A stretch of 5,738 nt of DNA from Candidatus Kerfeldbacteria bacterium (GTDB lineage Bacteria > Patescibacteriota > Patescibacteriia > SBBC01 > CAIJZX01): NCBI GenBank assembly GCA_016194465.1, contig JACQBO010000085.1, positions 1 through 5,738 of the forward strand, in the 5' to 3' direction. Positions 1-5,738 of the stretch are shown here, piece after piece; position 1 is the stretch's first letter; each line of letters begins with the position of its first letter. The position numbers and the translations under genes were made by a program. The notes under the pieces are model-generated. The model was not told where the DNA came from and searched no databases. It saw nothing but the letters and a program-made list of their open reading frames with translations.

Positions 1-122
1 AAAAGACATCGTTACGGGCTGATGGGGTTTTAGGTGATGTGGCGCCGACGATTTTGGCACTCATGGGCGAGCGACAGCCGGCGGAGATGACCGGAACTTC
101 ATTGCTCGGGTCGCACCGATGA
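1..122 (+). CDS. gpmI: C-terminal end of a cofactor-independent phosphoglycerate mutase (partial, upstream copy)
   Basis: Reading the frame that starts at base 3 gives 39 residues ending at a TGA at 120-122; the rest of the gene lies before the window. The visible part contains GVLGDVAPTILALMG followed by PAEMTGTSLL. This is the C-terminal signature of cofactor-independent phosphoglycerate mutase (a DVAPT helix, then P-x-x-MTG-x-x-L). The enzyme interconverts 3- and 2-phosphoglycerate in cytosolic glycolysis. The same signature closes the next gene (residues 499-525), so two gpmI genes stand in tandem. The two ends clearly differ in sequence, so this is not a recent exact duplication. The stop codon overlaps the next start (ATGA). 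Whether the catalytic residues of this copy are intact cannot be seen. Another alkaline-phosphatase superfamily member is possible, but the MTG ending favours gpmI. Confidence 0.8.
   Translation, partial: KTSLRADGVLGDVAPTILALMGERQPAEMTGTSLLGSHR
119..122 (+). other. ATGA start/stop overlap between the two gpmI genes
   Basis: The ATG of the second gpmI (119-121) overlaps the TGA of the first (120-122). The 20 bases upstream (ending cgggtcgcaccg) hold no AGGAGG-like element, so initiation probably depends on ribosomes that have just ended on the upstream gene. This supports the chosen start. Confidence 0.75.
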
Positions 123-1708
123 CCCTCAAACGTCAACCGGCGGTTCTGGTCGTGCTTGATGGCTTTGGGATCGCCCCCCCATCTCAGGGCAACGCGATTT
201 GGATGGCGAAAACTCCGGTGCTCGACCGCCTGCTCGAACTCTATCCGACAGTCGCGCTCCAGGCATCAGGCGAAGCGGTCGGACTGCCGTGGGGGGAAAT
301 GGGCAACTCGGAAGTCGGCCACCTGACCCTGGGGGCGGGTAAAGTTTTGTACCAGGATTTACCACGCATTACCCGGGCGATTTCCGACCAGTCTTTTTTT
401 TCTAACCCGGTGTTGCTCCAGGGTTTGGATCAAGTTCGTCAAAAAAAGAGCCGGGTACACATCCTCGGTATGTTCAGCCCGGCCGGGGTTCACAGCCTTG
501 ATGAGCACGGCTATGCCCTGCTCGAGCTGTGTCAGCGGCAGGGGCTCAATCGCGTCTTTGTTCATGTCATCCTCGACGGCCGCGATAGCCCATACAACAG
601 CGGTCTTGGCTTTGTGGAGCATCTGCAAAAAAAAATCCAGGACATTGGGGCCGGCCGGATCGCCACGGTCAGCGGCCGGTATTACGCCATGGATCGAGAC
701 AGCCATTGGGAACGTACGGCCGCCGCCTACCAAGCGATTGTCCTCGGCCAAGGACCACCGGCGACCGATCCCCTTGAAGCGATCAGGGCTTCGTATGCCG
801 CTGGTATATTTGATGAACAGATGGTACCGACGGTCATGACTGACCATGGTCAGCCCGTGGCGGTTGTCGACGACCATGATGTGCTGATCTTTTTTAATTT
901 TCGGGCCGATCGGGCGCGCCAGTTGACCAAGGCGCTGGCCTTGCCGGGCTTCAGCAAATTTCAAAGGCCAATCTATCTCCGTGATGCCAGTATTGTAACC
1001 ATGACCGAATACGAGCGCGACTTGCCGGTCCAGGTGGCCTGGCCGCCGGAGCGGGTGATTGAGCCGCTGGCCAAGGTTTTTAGCGATGCTGGATTGCGCC
1101 AGCTCCATGCGGCGGAAACAGAGAAATACGCCCATGTGACTTATTTTTTCAATGGCGGGACAGAGAATGCCTGGCCCGGCGAACATCGGGTGCTGGTGCC
1201 ATCACCGTCGGTCCCGTCCTACGATGCCAAGCCGGCCATGAGTGCCCGCGAATTAACGGGACAAGTTATTGGCGAACTGAACTCGGGACAGTATGCCTTG
1301 GCCGTGGTAAACTTTGCCAATCCGGACATGGTGGGGCACAGCGGCAATATCCCGGCCACAGTTGAGGCGGTCGAAGTGGTCGACGGGTGCATCGGCGAAA
1401 TCGTCGATGCCGTGCGCTCACTCCATGGCCTGGTCATGATCACCGGCGATCACGGAAACGCGGAAGCAAAGATCGACGCCCAGACCGGGGCGGTGAGCAA
1501 GGAGCACTCGGCCAACCCAGTGCCCTTGATCGTGGTGGCCGATGACTTGCCGGTTGATGTGGTACAGCGCTACCGGGCGCCCAGTCGGGATATTTCTAGC
1601 CTGGTGCCGATTGGCGTCCTGGCCGATGTCGCCCCGACCCTGCTGTCCCTGGTGGGCTTACCCATTCCGGCCGATATGACCGGACATAATCTTTTTCCAT
1701 CTGTATGA
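119..1708 (+). CDS. gpmI: 2,3-bisphosphoglycerate-independent phosphoglycerate mutase
   Basis: The 529-residue protein is a complete cofactor-independent phosphoglycerate mutase, a Mn-dependent enzyme of the alkaline phosphatase superfamily that moves phosphate between C3 and C2 of glycerate through a phosphoserine. All family active-site residues are visible at almost the numbering of the Bacillus stearothermophilus enzyme. Metal sites are D14 (LDGFG), nucleophile S64 (GNSEVGH), D403 and H407 (NPDMVGH), D444 and H445 (TGDHGN) and H463. Substrate residues are H125, R155/D156 (DGRDS), R187, R193, R262/R265 (NFRADR) and K336. The phosphatase domain is about 1-78 plus 310-529, with the transferase domain between. 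It is some 15-18 residues longer than usual; the extra lies at about 475-497, between H463 and the DVAPT helix. The gene follows a second gpmI and overlaps pduL by four bases. Activity is very likely, but why two copies exist is unknown. Confidence 0.96.
   Translation: MTLKRQPAVLVVLDGFGIAPPSQGNAIWMAKTPVLDRLLELYPTVALQASGEAVGLPWGEMGNSEVGHLTLGAGKVLYQDLPRITRAISDQSFFSNPVLLQGLDQVRQKKSRVHILGMFSPAGVHSLDEHGYALLELCQRQGLNRVFVHVILDGRDSPYNSGLGFVEHLQKKIQDIGAGRIATVSGRYYAMDRDSHWERTAAAYQAIVLGQGPPATDPLEAIRASYAAGIFDEQMVPTVMTDHGQPVAVVDDHDVLIFFNFRADRARQLTKALALPGFSKFQRPIYLRDASIVTMTEYERDLPVQVAWPPERVIEPLAKVFSDAGLRQLHAAETEKYAHVTYFFNGGTENAWPGEHRVLVPSPSVPSYDAKPAMSARELTGQVIGELNSGQYALAVVNFANPDMVGHSGNIPATVEAVEVVDGCIGEIVDAVRSLHGLVMITGDHGNAEAKIDAQTGAVSKEHSANPVPLIVVADDLPVDVVQRYRAPSRDISSLVPIGVLADVAPTLLSLVGLPIPADMTGHNLFPSV
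394..401 (+). repeat. T8 homopolymer inside gpmI
   Basis: Eight consecutive T lie within the codons for SFFS (residues 92-95). The run is in frame and the gene continues intact. It has no upstream hairpin that would make it a terminator. It is one of four runs of seven or more A or T in a GC-rich stretch. Confidence 0.9.
627..635 (+). repeat. A9 homopolymer inside gpmI
   Basis: Nine A occur in the codons CAA AAA AAA ATC (residues 170-173, QKKI). This is the longest single-base run in the window and a potential site of polymerase slippage. A shorter A7 run at 441-447 also encodes a QKK stretch (residues 108-110). Confidence 0.9.
1705..1708 (+). other. ATGA start/stop overlap between gpmI and pduL
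   Basis: The pduL ATG (1705-1707) shares bases with the gpmI TGA (1706-1708). The upstream sequence (ctttttccatctgt) is pyrimidine-rich, with no Shine-Dalgarno match, so coupled re-initiation is the likely way in. Confidence 0.75.
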
Positions 1709-2268
1709 TCACTATTCCAATCGAAGTGTCCGGACGCCACGTGCACCTCTCTGTTGAGGACTGGTATCGCTGTTTTGGCACGGCCGAGCCCACCTCTAGC
1801 CGACCACTTTCTCAGCTTCCCCAATACGTGGCCCAAGAACGAGTACAGATCATTGGTCCGGAAGGACGCTTTGATCGCGTGGCGATGGTTGGACCACTGC
1901 GCGCGTATACGCAGGTCGAGCTGACCCAAACCGATGCTCGGATCCTCGGTCTCCAACTACCGCTCCGCCAGTCTGGGGACCTGAAAGAAGCGGCGAGTAT
2001 TTCCATCGTTGGCCCGAAAGGCTCTGTCCAGTCACCGGCCGCTATCCGTCAGCGCCGACATATTCATGCCGGCCCGACGGATGCCGCCGCCCATCGCCTT
2101 CATGATGGGCAGATAGCCTCGGTCACCGTTGGAGGTGACCGCGGCGGACGATTCGATCAGGTAGTGGTTCGGGTGGCCGCCGGCTACACATGGCGAATGC
2201 ACGTCGACACGGATGAGGCCAACGCTTTTGGAATTGTACCGGGAACTATTGGTCGAGTAGAAATATAA
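1705..2268 (+). CDS. pduL: PduL-type phosphate acyltransferase (phosphotransacylase)
   Basis: The 187-residue protein matches the PduL family, zinc enzymes unrelated to Pta that convert acyl-CoA plus phosphate to acyl-phosphate plus CoA. Family motifs appear in order: SGRHVHLS (9-16, H12 and H14), GPLRAYTQVELTQTDA (63-78, R66 and E72), RQSGDLK (88-94), IVGPKGSV (101-108), RHIH (118-121, H119 and H121) and MHVDTDEANAFG (165-176, H166). The spacing of H12/H14, E72, H119/H121 and H166 fits the two-zinc site of characterised PduL, and R66 fits its phosphate-binding arginine. The protein starts almost directly at the first beta-barrel, so it has no N-terminal encapsulation peptide and probably works free in the cytosol, not in a microcompartment. 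Its place just before an acetate-kinase gene supplies the acyl-phosphate consumer. The substrate could be acetyl- or propionyl-CoA; the sequence does not decide. Confidence 0.93.
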   Translation: MITIPIEVSGRHVHLSVEDWYRCFGTAEPTSSRPLSQLPQYVAQERVQIIGPEGRFDRVAMVGPLRAYTQVELTQTDARILGLQLPLRQSGDLKEAASISIVGPKGSVQSPAAIRQRRHIHAGPTDAAAHRLHDGQIASVTVGGDRGGRFDQVVVRVAAGYTWRMHVDTDEANAFGIVPGTIGRVEI

Positions 2269-2280
2269 CGCACCTGGCTG
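2269..2280 (+). other. 12-base gap between pduL and the acetate-kinase gene
   Basis: This is the widest gap in the window (cgcacctggctg). It holds no clear ribosome-binding motif and is too short for a promoter or terminator, so the two genes are very probably co-transcribed. Confidence 0.7.
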
Positions 2281-3378
2281 ATGAACAAGATCATCGTGGT
2301 CATCAATGCTGGATCTTCGTCGCTGAAAAGCGCCATCTTTGATGGCTACCAGGAACTTCTGCGCTGTCAGGTTGAGGGTGACGCGACAACGTTTGGTTCC
2401 ATGATGGCCGATACGTTCAAATCTCTCAGTCTAGTTTTGAACAGGATGGAGTTGCAACCCACAGTCGTAGTGCATCGGATCGTGCATGGCGGACAAGATT
2501 TTGTTCGTCCGACGGTGCTGACGCAATCCGTGCTGAAGCGCTTGACGCGTCTCGGGCCGTTGGCACCCGCCCACATGCCACAAAACCTCCGGGGAGTTTG
2601 GCGGGCCAAACGACGCTGGCCCCGAGCGAAGCAGCTAGGGGTATTTGACACGGCTCTCTACCATCATCTACCCGCCGCCGTGTATCTCTACGCCATCCCT
2701 CTCGCCTTGTCGACCAAGTGGGGGATACGCCGTTACGGTTTTCACGGCATCTCTCATCAGTGGGCCTTTTCCTCGACCCAGCGGCAGCGGCCTGCATCCA
2801 AACGCCGGCTCAGCGCCGTGACGCTCCACCTTGGTTCGGGAGACAGCATGACCGCTTGGCATAATGGCCAACCAATCGATACCTCGATGGGCTTTAGTCC
2901 ATTAGAAGGACTGACCATGTCAACCCGCAGCGGCGATCTCGACCCGATGATCCCTCTGTTTCTGCAAAAAAAAGTCGGCATGTCACTGGCCGAGGTAGAA
3001 GATATGGTCACGCATCGCTCGGGACTATTTGGTATCACCGGTTTACGCGATATGCGTGACATCCTGGACGCGGCCGGCATTCCGGTCAAAGCCTGGCAAC
3101 GTGTCGTCTGGTCACGTCGGCAGCGCCAGCACGCCCAGCTGGCCCTGGCCATGTATATCTACGACATCCGCCGATACCTTAGTAGCTATCTGGGCATGCT
3201 GTCCACCACCAGCGTCATTATTTTCACTGGGGCGATCGGGCAAAACAAGACGGTCCAACGTCTCATTCTTCGTCAGCTGCCGGCGGCGCGCGGTCATCAG
3301 ACGGTGACCATCCCGACCGATGAAGAGCGGGCCATTGCCGCTCAGGTTCGGCCAATGATACACTCGATACAACCATGA
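2281..3378 (+). CDS. ackA: Acetate kinase family protein, divergent and short
   Basis: The 365-residue protein belongs to the acetate kinase (ASKHA) family, which makes ATP and a carboxylate from acyl-phosphate and ADP. Catalytic residues of the Methanosarcina thermophila enzyme are kept: N9, S12 and S14 (NAGSSSLK, 9-16), R66 (HRIVHGG), D123 (VFDTA), H155 (RYGFHGISH), H183 (HLG), R216 (TRSGDLDP) and E348 (PTDEE). Several usually invariant motifs are altered: APLHNP is APAHMP (95-100), DTAFH is DTALY, HLGNG is HLGSG (S186), GTRSGD is STRSGD and GGIGEN is GAIGQN (317-322). It is about 35 residues shorter than typical; roughly 27 are missing between GSSSLK and HRIVHGG. With PduL before it and an oxoacid oxidoreductase after it, an acid-forming, ATP-yielding role is likely. 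Acyl preference or phosphoryl partner may differ from standard AckA; butyrate kinase is a less likely alternative. Confidence 0.87.
   Translation: MNKIIVVINAGSSSLKSAIFDGYQELLRCQVEGDATTFGSMMADTFKSLSLVLNRMELQPTVVVHRIVHGGQDFVRPTVLTQSVLKRLTRLGPLAPAHMPQNLRGVWRAKRRWPRAKQLGVFDTALYHHLPAAVYLYAIPLALSTKWGIRRYGFHGISHQWAFSSTQRQRPASKRRLSAVTLHLGSGDSMTAWHNGQPIDTSMGFSPLEGLTMSTRSGDLDPMIPLFLQKKVGMSLAEVEDMVTHRSGLFGITGLRDMRDILDAAGIPVKAWQRVVWSRRQRQHAQLALAMYIYDIRRYLSSYLGMLSTTSVIIFTGAIGQNKTVQRLILRQLPAARGHQTVTIPTDEERAIAAQVRPMIHSIQP
2966..2973 (+). repeat. A8 homopolymer inside the acetate-kinase gene
   Basis: Eight A encode QKK (residues 229-231) in the context tctgcAAAAAAAAgtc. The five bases before the run are the same as those before the A9 run in gpmI, and both encode LQKK. 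The frame is intact. Confidence 0.9.
3375..3378 (+). other. ATGA start/stop overlap between ackA and korA
   Basis: The korA ATG (3375-3377) shares bases with the ackA TGA (3376-3378). The bases before it (cactcgatacaacc) lack any purine-rich ribosome-binding motif, which again suggests coupled translation. Confidence 0.75.
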
Positions 3379-5138
3379 ACCGAATTGCGAATGATTTTAC
3401 GTGGAAAATTGGCGGCCAAGCCGGTTTTGGGGTGATGGCCACGGGGGCCAGCTTAGCGAAAATATGCGTGCGAGCCGGATTGTACATATGGGATTACTCG
3501 GAATATCCATCGCTGATCCATGGTGGGCACAATACCTATCAACTCTATGCCGCCGCGCGCGAGATGGCCGCCCCGCGGTATTCTATCGACCTGCTGGTAG
3601 CTTTGAATAAGGAAACCATTGACCGGCATCTCGGGGAGATGTCGCCCCATGGATTGATTATGTATGATCAAAGCGATCAGACCTTGCAGGACTGGGTGCC
3701 GCCAAAAGACCAGCGCCAGACGGTCTGGCTGGGTTTGCCGCTCGATACGCTGGCCCGACAAGCCGGGGGCAGCAAACTGATGCGTAATACGGTCGCCCTC
3801 GGCGCGACTATCGCCCTGCTGAGCCTGGATTTTGAGTTCCCCTCCAAGGTGGTGTCGGAAACCTTCCGTCATAAAGGACCCGAGGTGGTCACCTTGAACG
3901 CCGCGGTTTTACAAGCCGGGTATCAAGCCATTCGCCCGATTCAGGCGACAACATTTCCGTGGGATATTGTGCCCCAACCGCGACCGCGACCCCTGGCGCT
4001 CGTCTCCGGTAACGAAGCGATTGGGCTCGGGGCCTTGCAGGCGGGCTGTAGTTTCTACGCGGCGTACCCCATGACGCCGTCCTCAACCTTATTGCATTTT
4101 ATGGCCGAACATGGGCCGGGGTATGGGACGGTCGTGCGGCATGCCGAAGATGAAATCGGGGTGGTTAATGAAACGATCGGGGCCGCCTATGCGGGCGTCC
4201 GGGCGATGTGCGCCACCGCCGGCGGTGGTTTTGCCTTGATGACTGAGGCGATTGGGTTAGCCGGGATGACCGAAGTCGGCATCGTCGTGGTGGAAGCCCA
4301 GCGCGGAGGACCGTCGACCGGGCTGCCCACCTGGACCGAGCAGGCTGACCTGCGCCAAGTCTTACATGCCGGACAAGGGGATTTTTTGAAAATTGTTTTG
4401 GCCCCGGCCGATCAAGTCGATTGTTGGCGTCTGACGCAGCTGGCTTTTTCCCTGGCCGACGAGTGGCAGACGCCGGTCATCATTATGACTGACAAATACT
4501 TGGCGGAAGGGCATGCGGCGGTTGACCTTCTCTCCGAGACAACGTTGCCGGTGCAACGAGGCCACATCATCCGGCCAGCCGAGCCGCCGCCAGGTGGCAT
4601 GTATCCCCGATACCGGACCGACACCAAGAACGGTGTTTCCCCCCGCCCCCTTCCGGGCACGCCGCACGGTATGTTTTTGGCCAACTCGGATGAGCATGAC
4701 CAATTCGGCATCTCGAATGAAGACATCGATGTTCGACAAGCCCAAATGGCCAAACGGGCGCGGAAAGCTGACGCCGTCGCCCGTATTTTACCGACACCGA
4801 CTCTGGTCGGACCAGCCAAGGCCGATGTGACGGTTGTCAGTTGGGGTTCGTCCATCGGACCAGTCAAAGAAGCAATGGCGCTTTTAAATCAGGCCCACCG
4901 GCTGCGCATCAATCTTCTGCCCCTGACGGTTATCAACCCATTGCCTGTCGAGCATATCCAGAAACTCCTACAAGACGCGGTGATGACCATCATGGTTGAG
5001 GGGAATCAAAGCGGACAAATGGCTGGATGGATCCGAGAACAAACGGGCGTCATGATGGATCACCACATCCGTCGCTTTGACGGACGCCCATTTGATCCAC
5101 GCCATCTCGCGGAACAGATACGCGCTCTGACCCAATAA
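3375..5138 (+). CDS. korA: 2-oxoacid:ferredoxin oxidoreductase, fused gamma-alpha subunit
   Basis: The 587-residue protein is the large subunit of a two-subunit 2-oxoacid:ferredoxin oxidoreductase, which oxidatively decarboxylates a 2-oxoacid with CoA to acyl-CoA, CO2 and reduced ferredoxin. Residues 1 to about 190 form the gamma domain, with GGQAGFG (13-19) and YPSLIHGGHN (44-53). After a short proline-rich linker (near 200-206) comes the alpha part: the signature YPMTPSS (231-237), a conserved acidic stretch HAEDEIGVVNE (256-266), GGPSTGLPTWTEQADL (311-326), then MYPRYRTDTKNGVSPRPLPG (409-428) and EGNQSGQMAG (542-551). The YPRY...GVSPR segment is typical of the fused KorA family (2-oxoacid:acceptor oxidoreductase alpha subunit). 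The length is normal for the fusion. It has no ferredoxin-like cysteine domain; the iron-sulfur cluster is expected in the beta subunit. The downstream PduL-kinase logic favours pyruvate, but 2-oxoglutarate or 2-oxobutyrate cannot be excluded. Confidence 0.95.
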   Translation: MNRIANDFTWKIGGQAGFGVMATGASLAKICVRAGLYIWDYSEYPSLIHGGHNTYQLYAAAREMAAPRYSIDLLVALNKETIDRHLGEMSPHGLIMYDQSDQTLQDWVPPKDQRQTVWLGLPLDTLARQAGGSKLMRNTVALGATIALLSLDFEFPSKVVSETFRHKGPEVVTLNAAVLQAGYQAIRPIQATTFPWDIVPQPRPRPLALVSGNEAIGLGALQAGCSFYAAYPMTPSSTLLHFMAEHGPGYGTVVRHAEDEIGVVNETIGAAYAGVRAMCATAGGGFALMTEAIGLAGMTEVGIVVVEAQRGGPSTGLPTWTEQADLRQVLHAGQGDFLKIVLAPADQVDCWRLTQLAFSLADEWQTPVIIMTDKYLAEGHAAVDLLSETTLPVQRGHIIRPAEPPPGGMYPRYRTDTKNGVSPRPLPGTPHGMFLANSDEHDQFGISNEDIDVRQAQMAKRARKADAVARILPTPTLVGPAKADVTVVSWGSSIGPVKEAMALLNQAHRLRINLLPLTVINPLPVEHIQKLLQDAVMTIMVEGNQSGQMAGWIREQTGVMMDHHIRRFDGRPFDPRHLAEQIRALTQ

Positions 5139-5139
5139 T

Positions 5140-5738
5140 ATGACCCACCCATCGACCCAAAACTTTGAAACCTCTCAGGCGCCGACCTGGTGTCCGGGCT
5201 GCGGAGATTTTGCCATTTGGACCATCATCAAGAATTCATTGGTGGCCCTGGGGTATCAGCCGCACCACGTCGTCATCGTCTTTGGCATCGGCTGTGCGGG
5301 TAACCAGGCCAACACGCTCCGCGCCTATACCTTCCACGGGCTGCACGGGCGCCCTCTCCCCGTGGCACTCGGGGTCGCCTTGGCCAACCATCATTTGAAA
5401 GTCATCGCGGTTGGCGGCGATGGCGACGGCTACGGGGAAGGCTTGGCACATTTTATTCATACCATTCGCGCCAATCCCAACATCACGTACTTGGTGCACG
5501 ATAACCAGGTCTACGGGCTGACGAAAGGTCAGGTTTCCCCTACCTCGATGGTCGGTTTTCGCTCGGACTCCACCCCGACCGGCTCGATTGACGAACCAAT
5601 TAATCCGATTGCTTTAGCCCTGGCAGCCGGCTGCGGCTATGTGGCTCGTGGTTTTGCCGGTGATCTGACCCATACCGAACAGCTCGTCAAGGGCGCGCTC
5701 GAGCACCGCGGATTCTCTTTTGTCGATATTCTTCAGCC
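5140..5738 (+). CDS. korB: 2-oxoacid:ferredoxin oxidoreductase, beta subunit (3' end outside window)
   Basis: The frame opens at ATG 5140, one base after the korA stop, and runs off the window after 199 full codons. It is the thiamine diphosphate and iron-sulfur subunit that pairs with the fused alpha subunit. Visible motifs are WCPGCGDF (17-24, with C18 and C21), GIGCAGN (49-55, C52), FHGLHGRPLPVALG (65-78), the thiamine diphosphate motif GDGDGYGEG (93-101) closing at N122 (HDNQVYGLTKGQVSPTS, 120-136). C18, C21 and C52 match three of the four [4Fe-4S] ligands of the family; the fourth normally follows a V-D-I-L-x-P segment, and the window stops exactly there (FVDILQ then cc). The family is usually about 280-300 residues, so roughly a third is missing. 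GEGLAH replaces the usual GEGGNH. No Shine-Dalgarno motif precedes the start. Confidence 0.94.
   Translation, partial: MTHPSTQNFETSQAPTWCPGCGDFAIWTIIKNSLVALGYQPHHVVIVFGIGCAGNQANTLRAYTFHGLHGRPLPVALGVALANHHLKVIAVGGDGDGYGEGLAHFIHTIRANPNITYLVHDNQVYGLTKGQVSPTSMVGFRSDSTPTGSIDEPINPIALALAAGCGYVARGFAGDLTHTEQLVKGALEHRGFSFVDILQ

Noticed and set aside
1..122. Possible frameshifted fragment of the downstream gpmI
   Set aside because: The fragment is a C-terminus with its own stop and differs in sequence from the downstream C-terminus, so it is a separate paralogue and not a broken part of the same gene.
391..402. T-rich tract that could be an intrinsic terminator
   Set aside because: It lies inside the gpmI coding sequence, and I see no GC-rich stem-loop immediately before it.
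359..1186. Long open frame on the minus strand (275 codons) opposite gpmI
   Set aside because: It lies wholly antisense to a gene with every catalytic residue conserved, and its translation resembles no family I recognise. It looks like a by-product of GC-rich codon use.
2281..3378. Possible pseudogene, given the altered motifs and short length of the acetate-kinase homologue
   Set aside because: The frame is open throughout, the eight key catalytic residues are kept, and the gene is coupled to its neighbours, which suggests a selected variant and not decay.
3453..3872. Minus-strand open frame opposite the korA gamma domain
   Set aside because: It is antisense to conserved motifs of korA, and its translation shows no domain-like pattern.
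5165..5398. Plus-strand open frame of 77 codons at the start of korB
   Set aside because: It is out of frame with the korB reading frame, which carries the CPGC, GIGC and GDGDG motifs over the same bases.
1..5738. CRISPR, tRNA/rRNA, insertion sequence or attachment site
   Set aside because: Coding sequence covers all but 13 bases of the window, and I saw no direct or terminal inverted repeats of useful length.

Overview
The window is a stretch of core carbon metabolism from a bacterium, all on the + strand. It is packed so tightly that it reads as one operon. In order it holds: the last 40 codons of a phosphoglycerate mutase gene (1-122); a second, complete phosphoglycerate mutase gene, gpmI (119-1708); a PduL-type phosphate acyltransferase (1705-2268); a divergent acetate-kinase family gene (2281-3378); and the fused gamma-alpha subunit (3375-5138) and beta subunit (5140 to past the window end) of a 2-oxoacid:ferredoxin oxidoreductase. 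Three junctions are 4-base ATGA overlaps, one gap is 12 bases and one is a single base. There is no intergenic space for a promoter, terminator or RNA gene.

Taken together the products give a short fermentative route. The mutases interconvert 3- and 2-phosphoglycerate in lower glycolysis. The oxidoreductase turns a 2-oxoacid (pyruvate is the simplest reading) plus CoA into acyl-CoA, CO2 and reduced ferredoxin. PduL swaps CoA for phosphate, and the kinase transfers that phosphate to ADP, releasing a carboxylic acid and ATP. Enolase and pyruvate kinase or PEP synthase, needed to join the two halves, are not in the window.

The organism is probably an anaerobic, fermentative bacterium with moderately high GC. 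PduL plus acetate kinase is a bacterial combination. None of the five visible starts has a recognisable Shine-Dalgarno motif. TGA is a normal stop here, which excludes the lineages that read it as Gly or Trp. A Patescibacteria/CPR-like or other uncultured anaerobe would fit, but this is a low-confidence guess.

I see no mobile element, CRISPR, defence system or clearly new system. The points most worth a second look are the back-to-back gpmI paralogues, the altered active-site motifs of the acetate-kinase homologue (including a smaller residue in the acyl pocket), and the placing of glycolytic and acid-forming steps in one translationally coupled unit.
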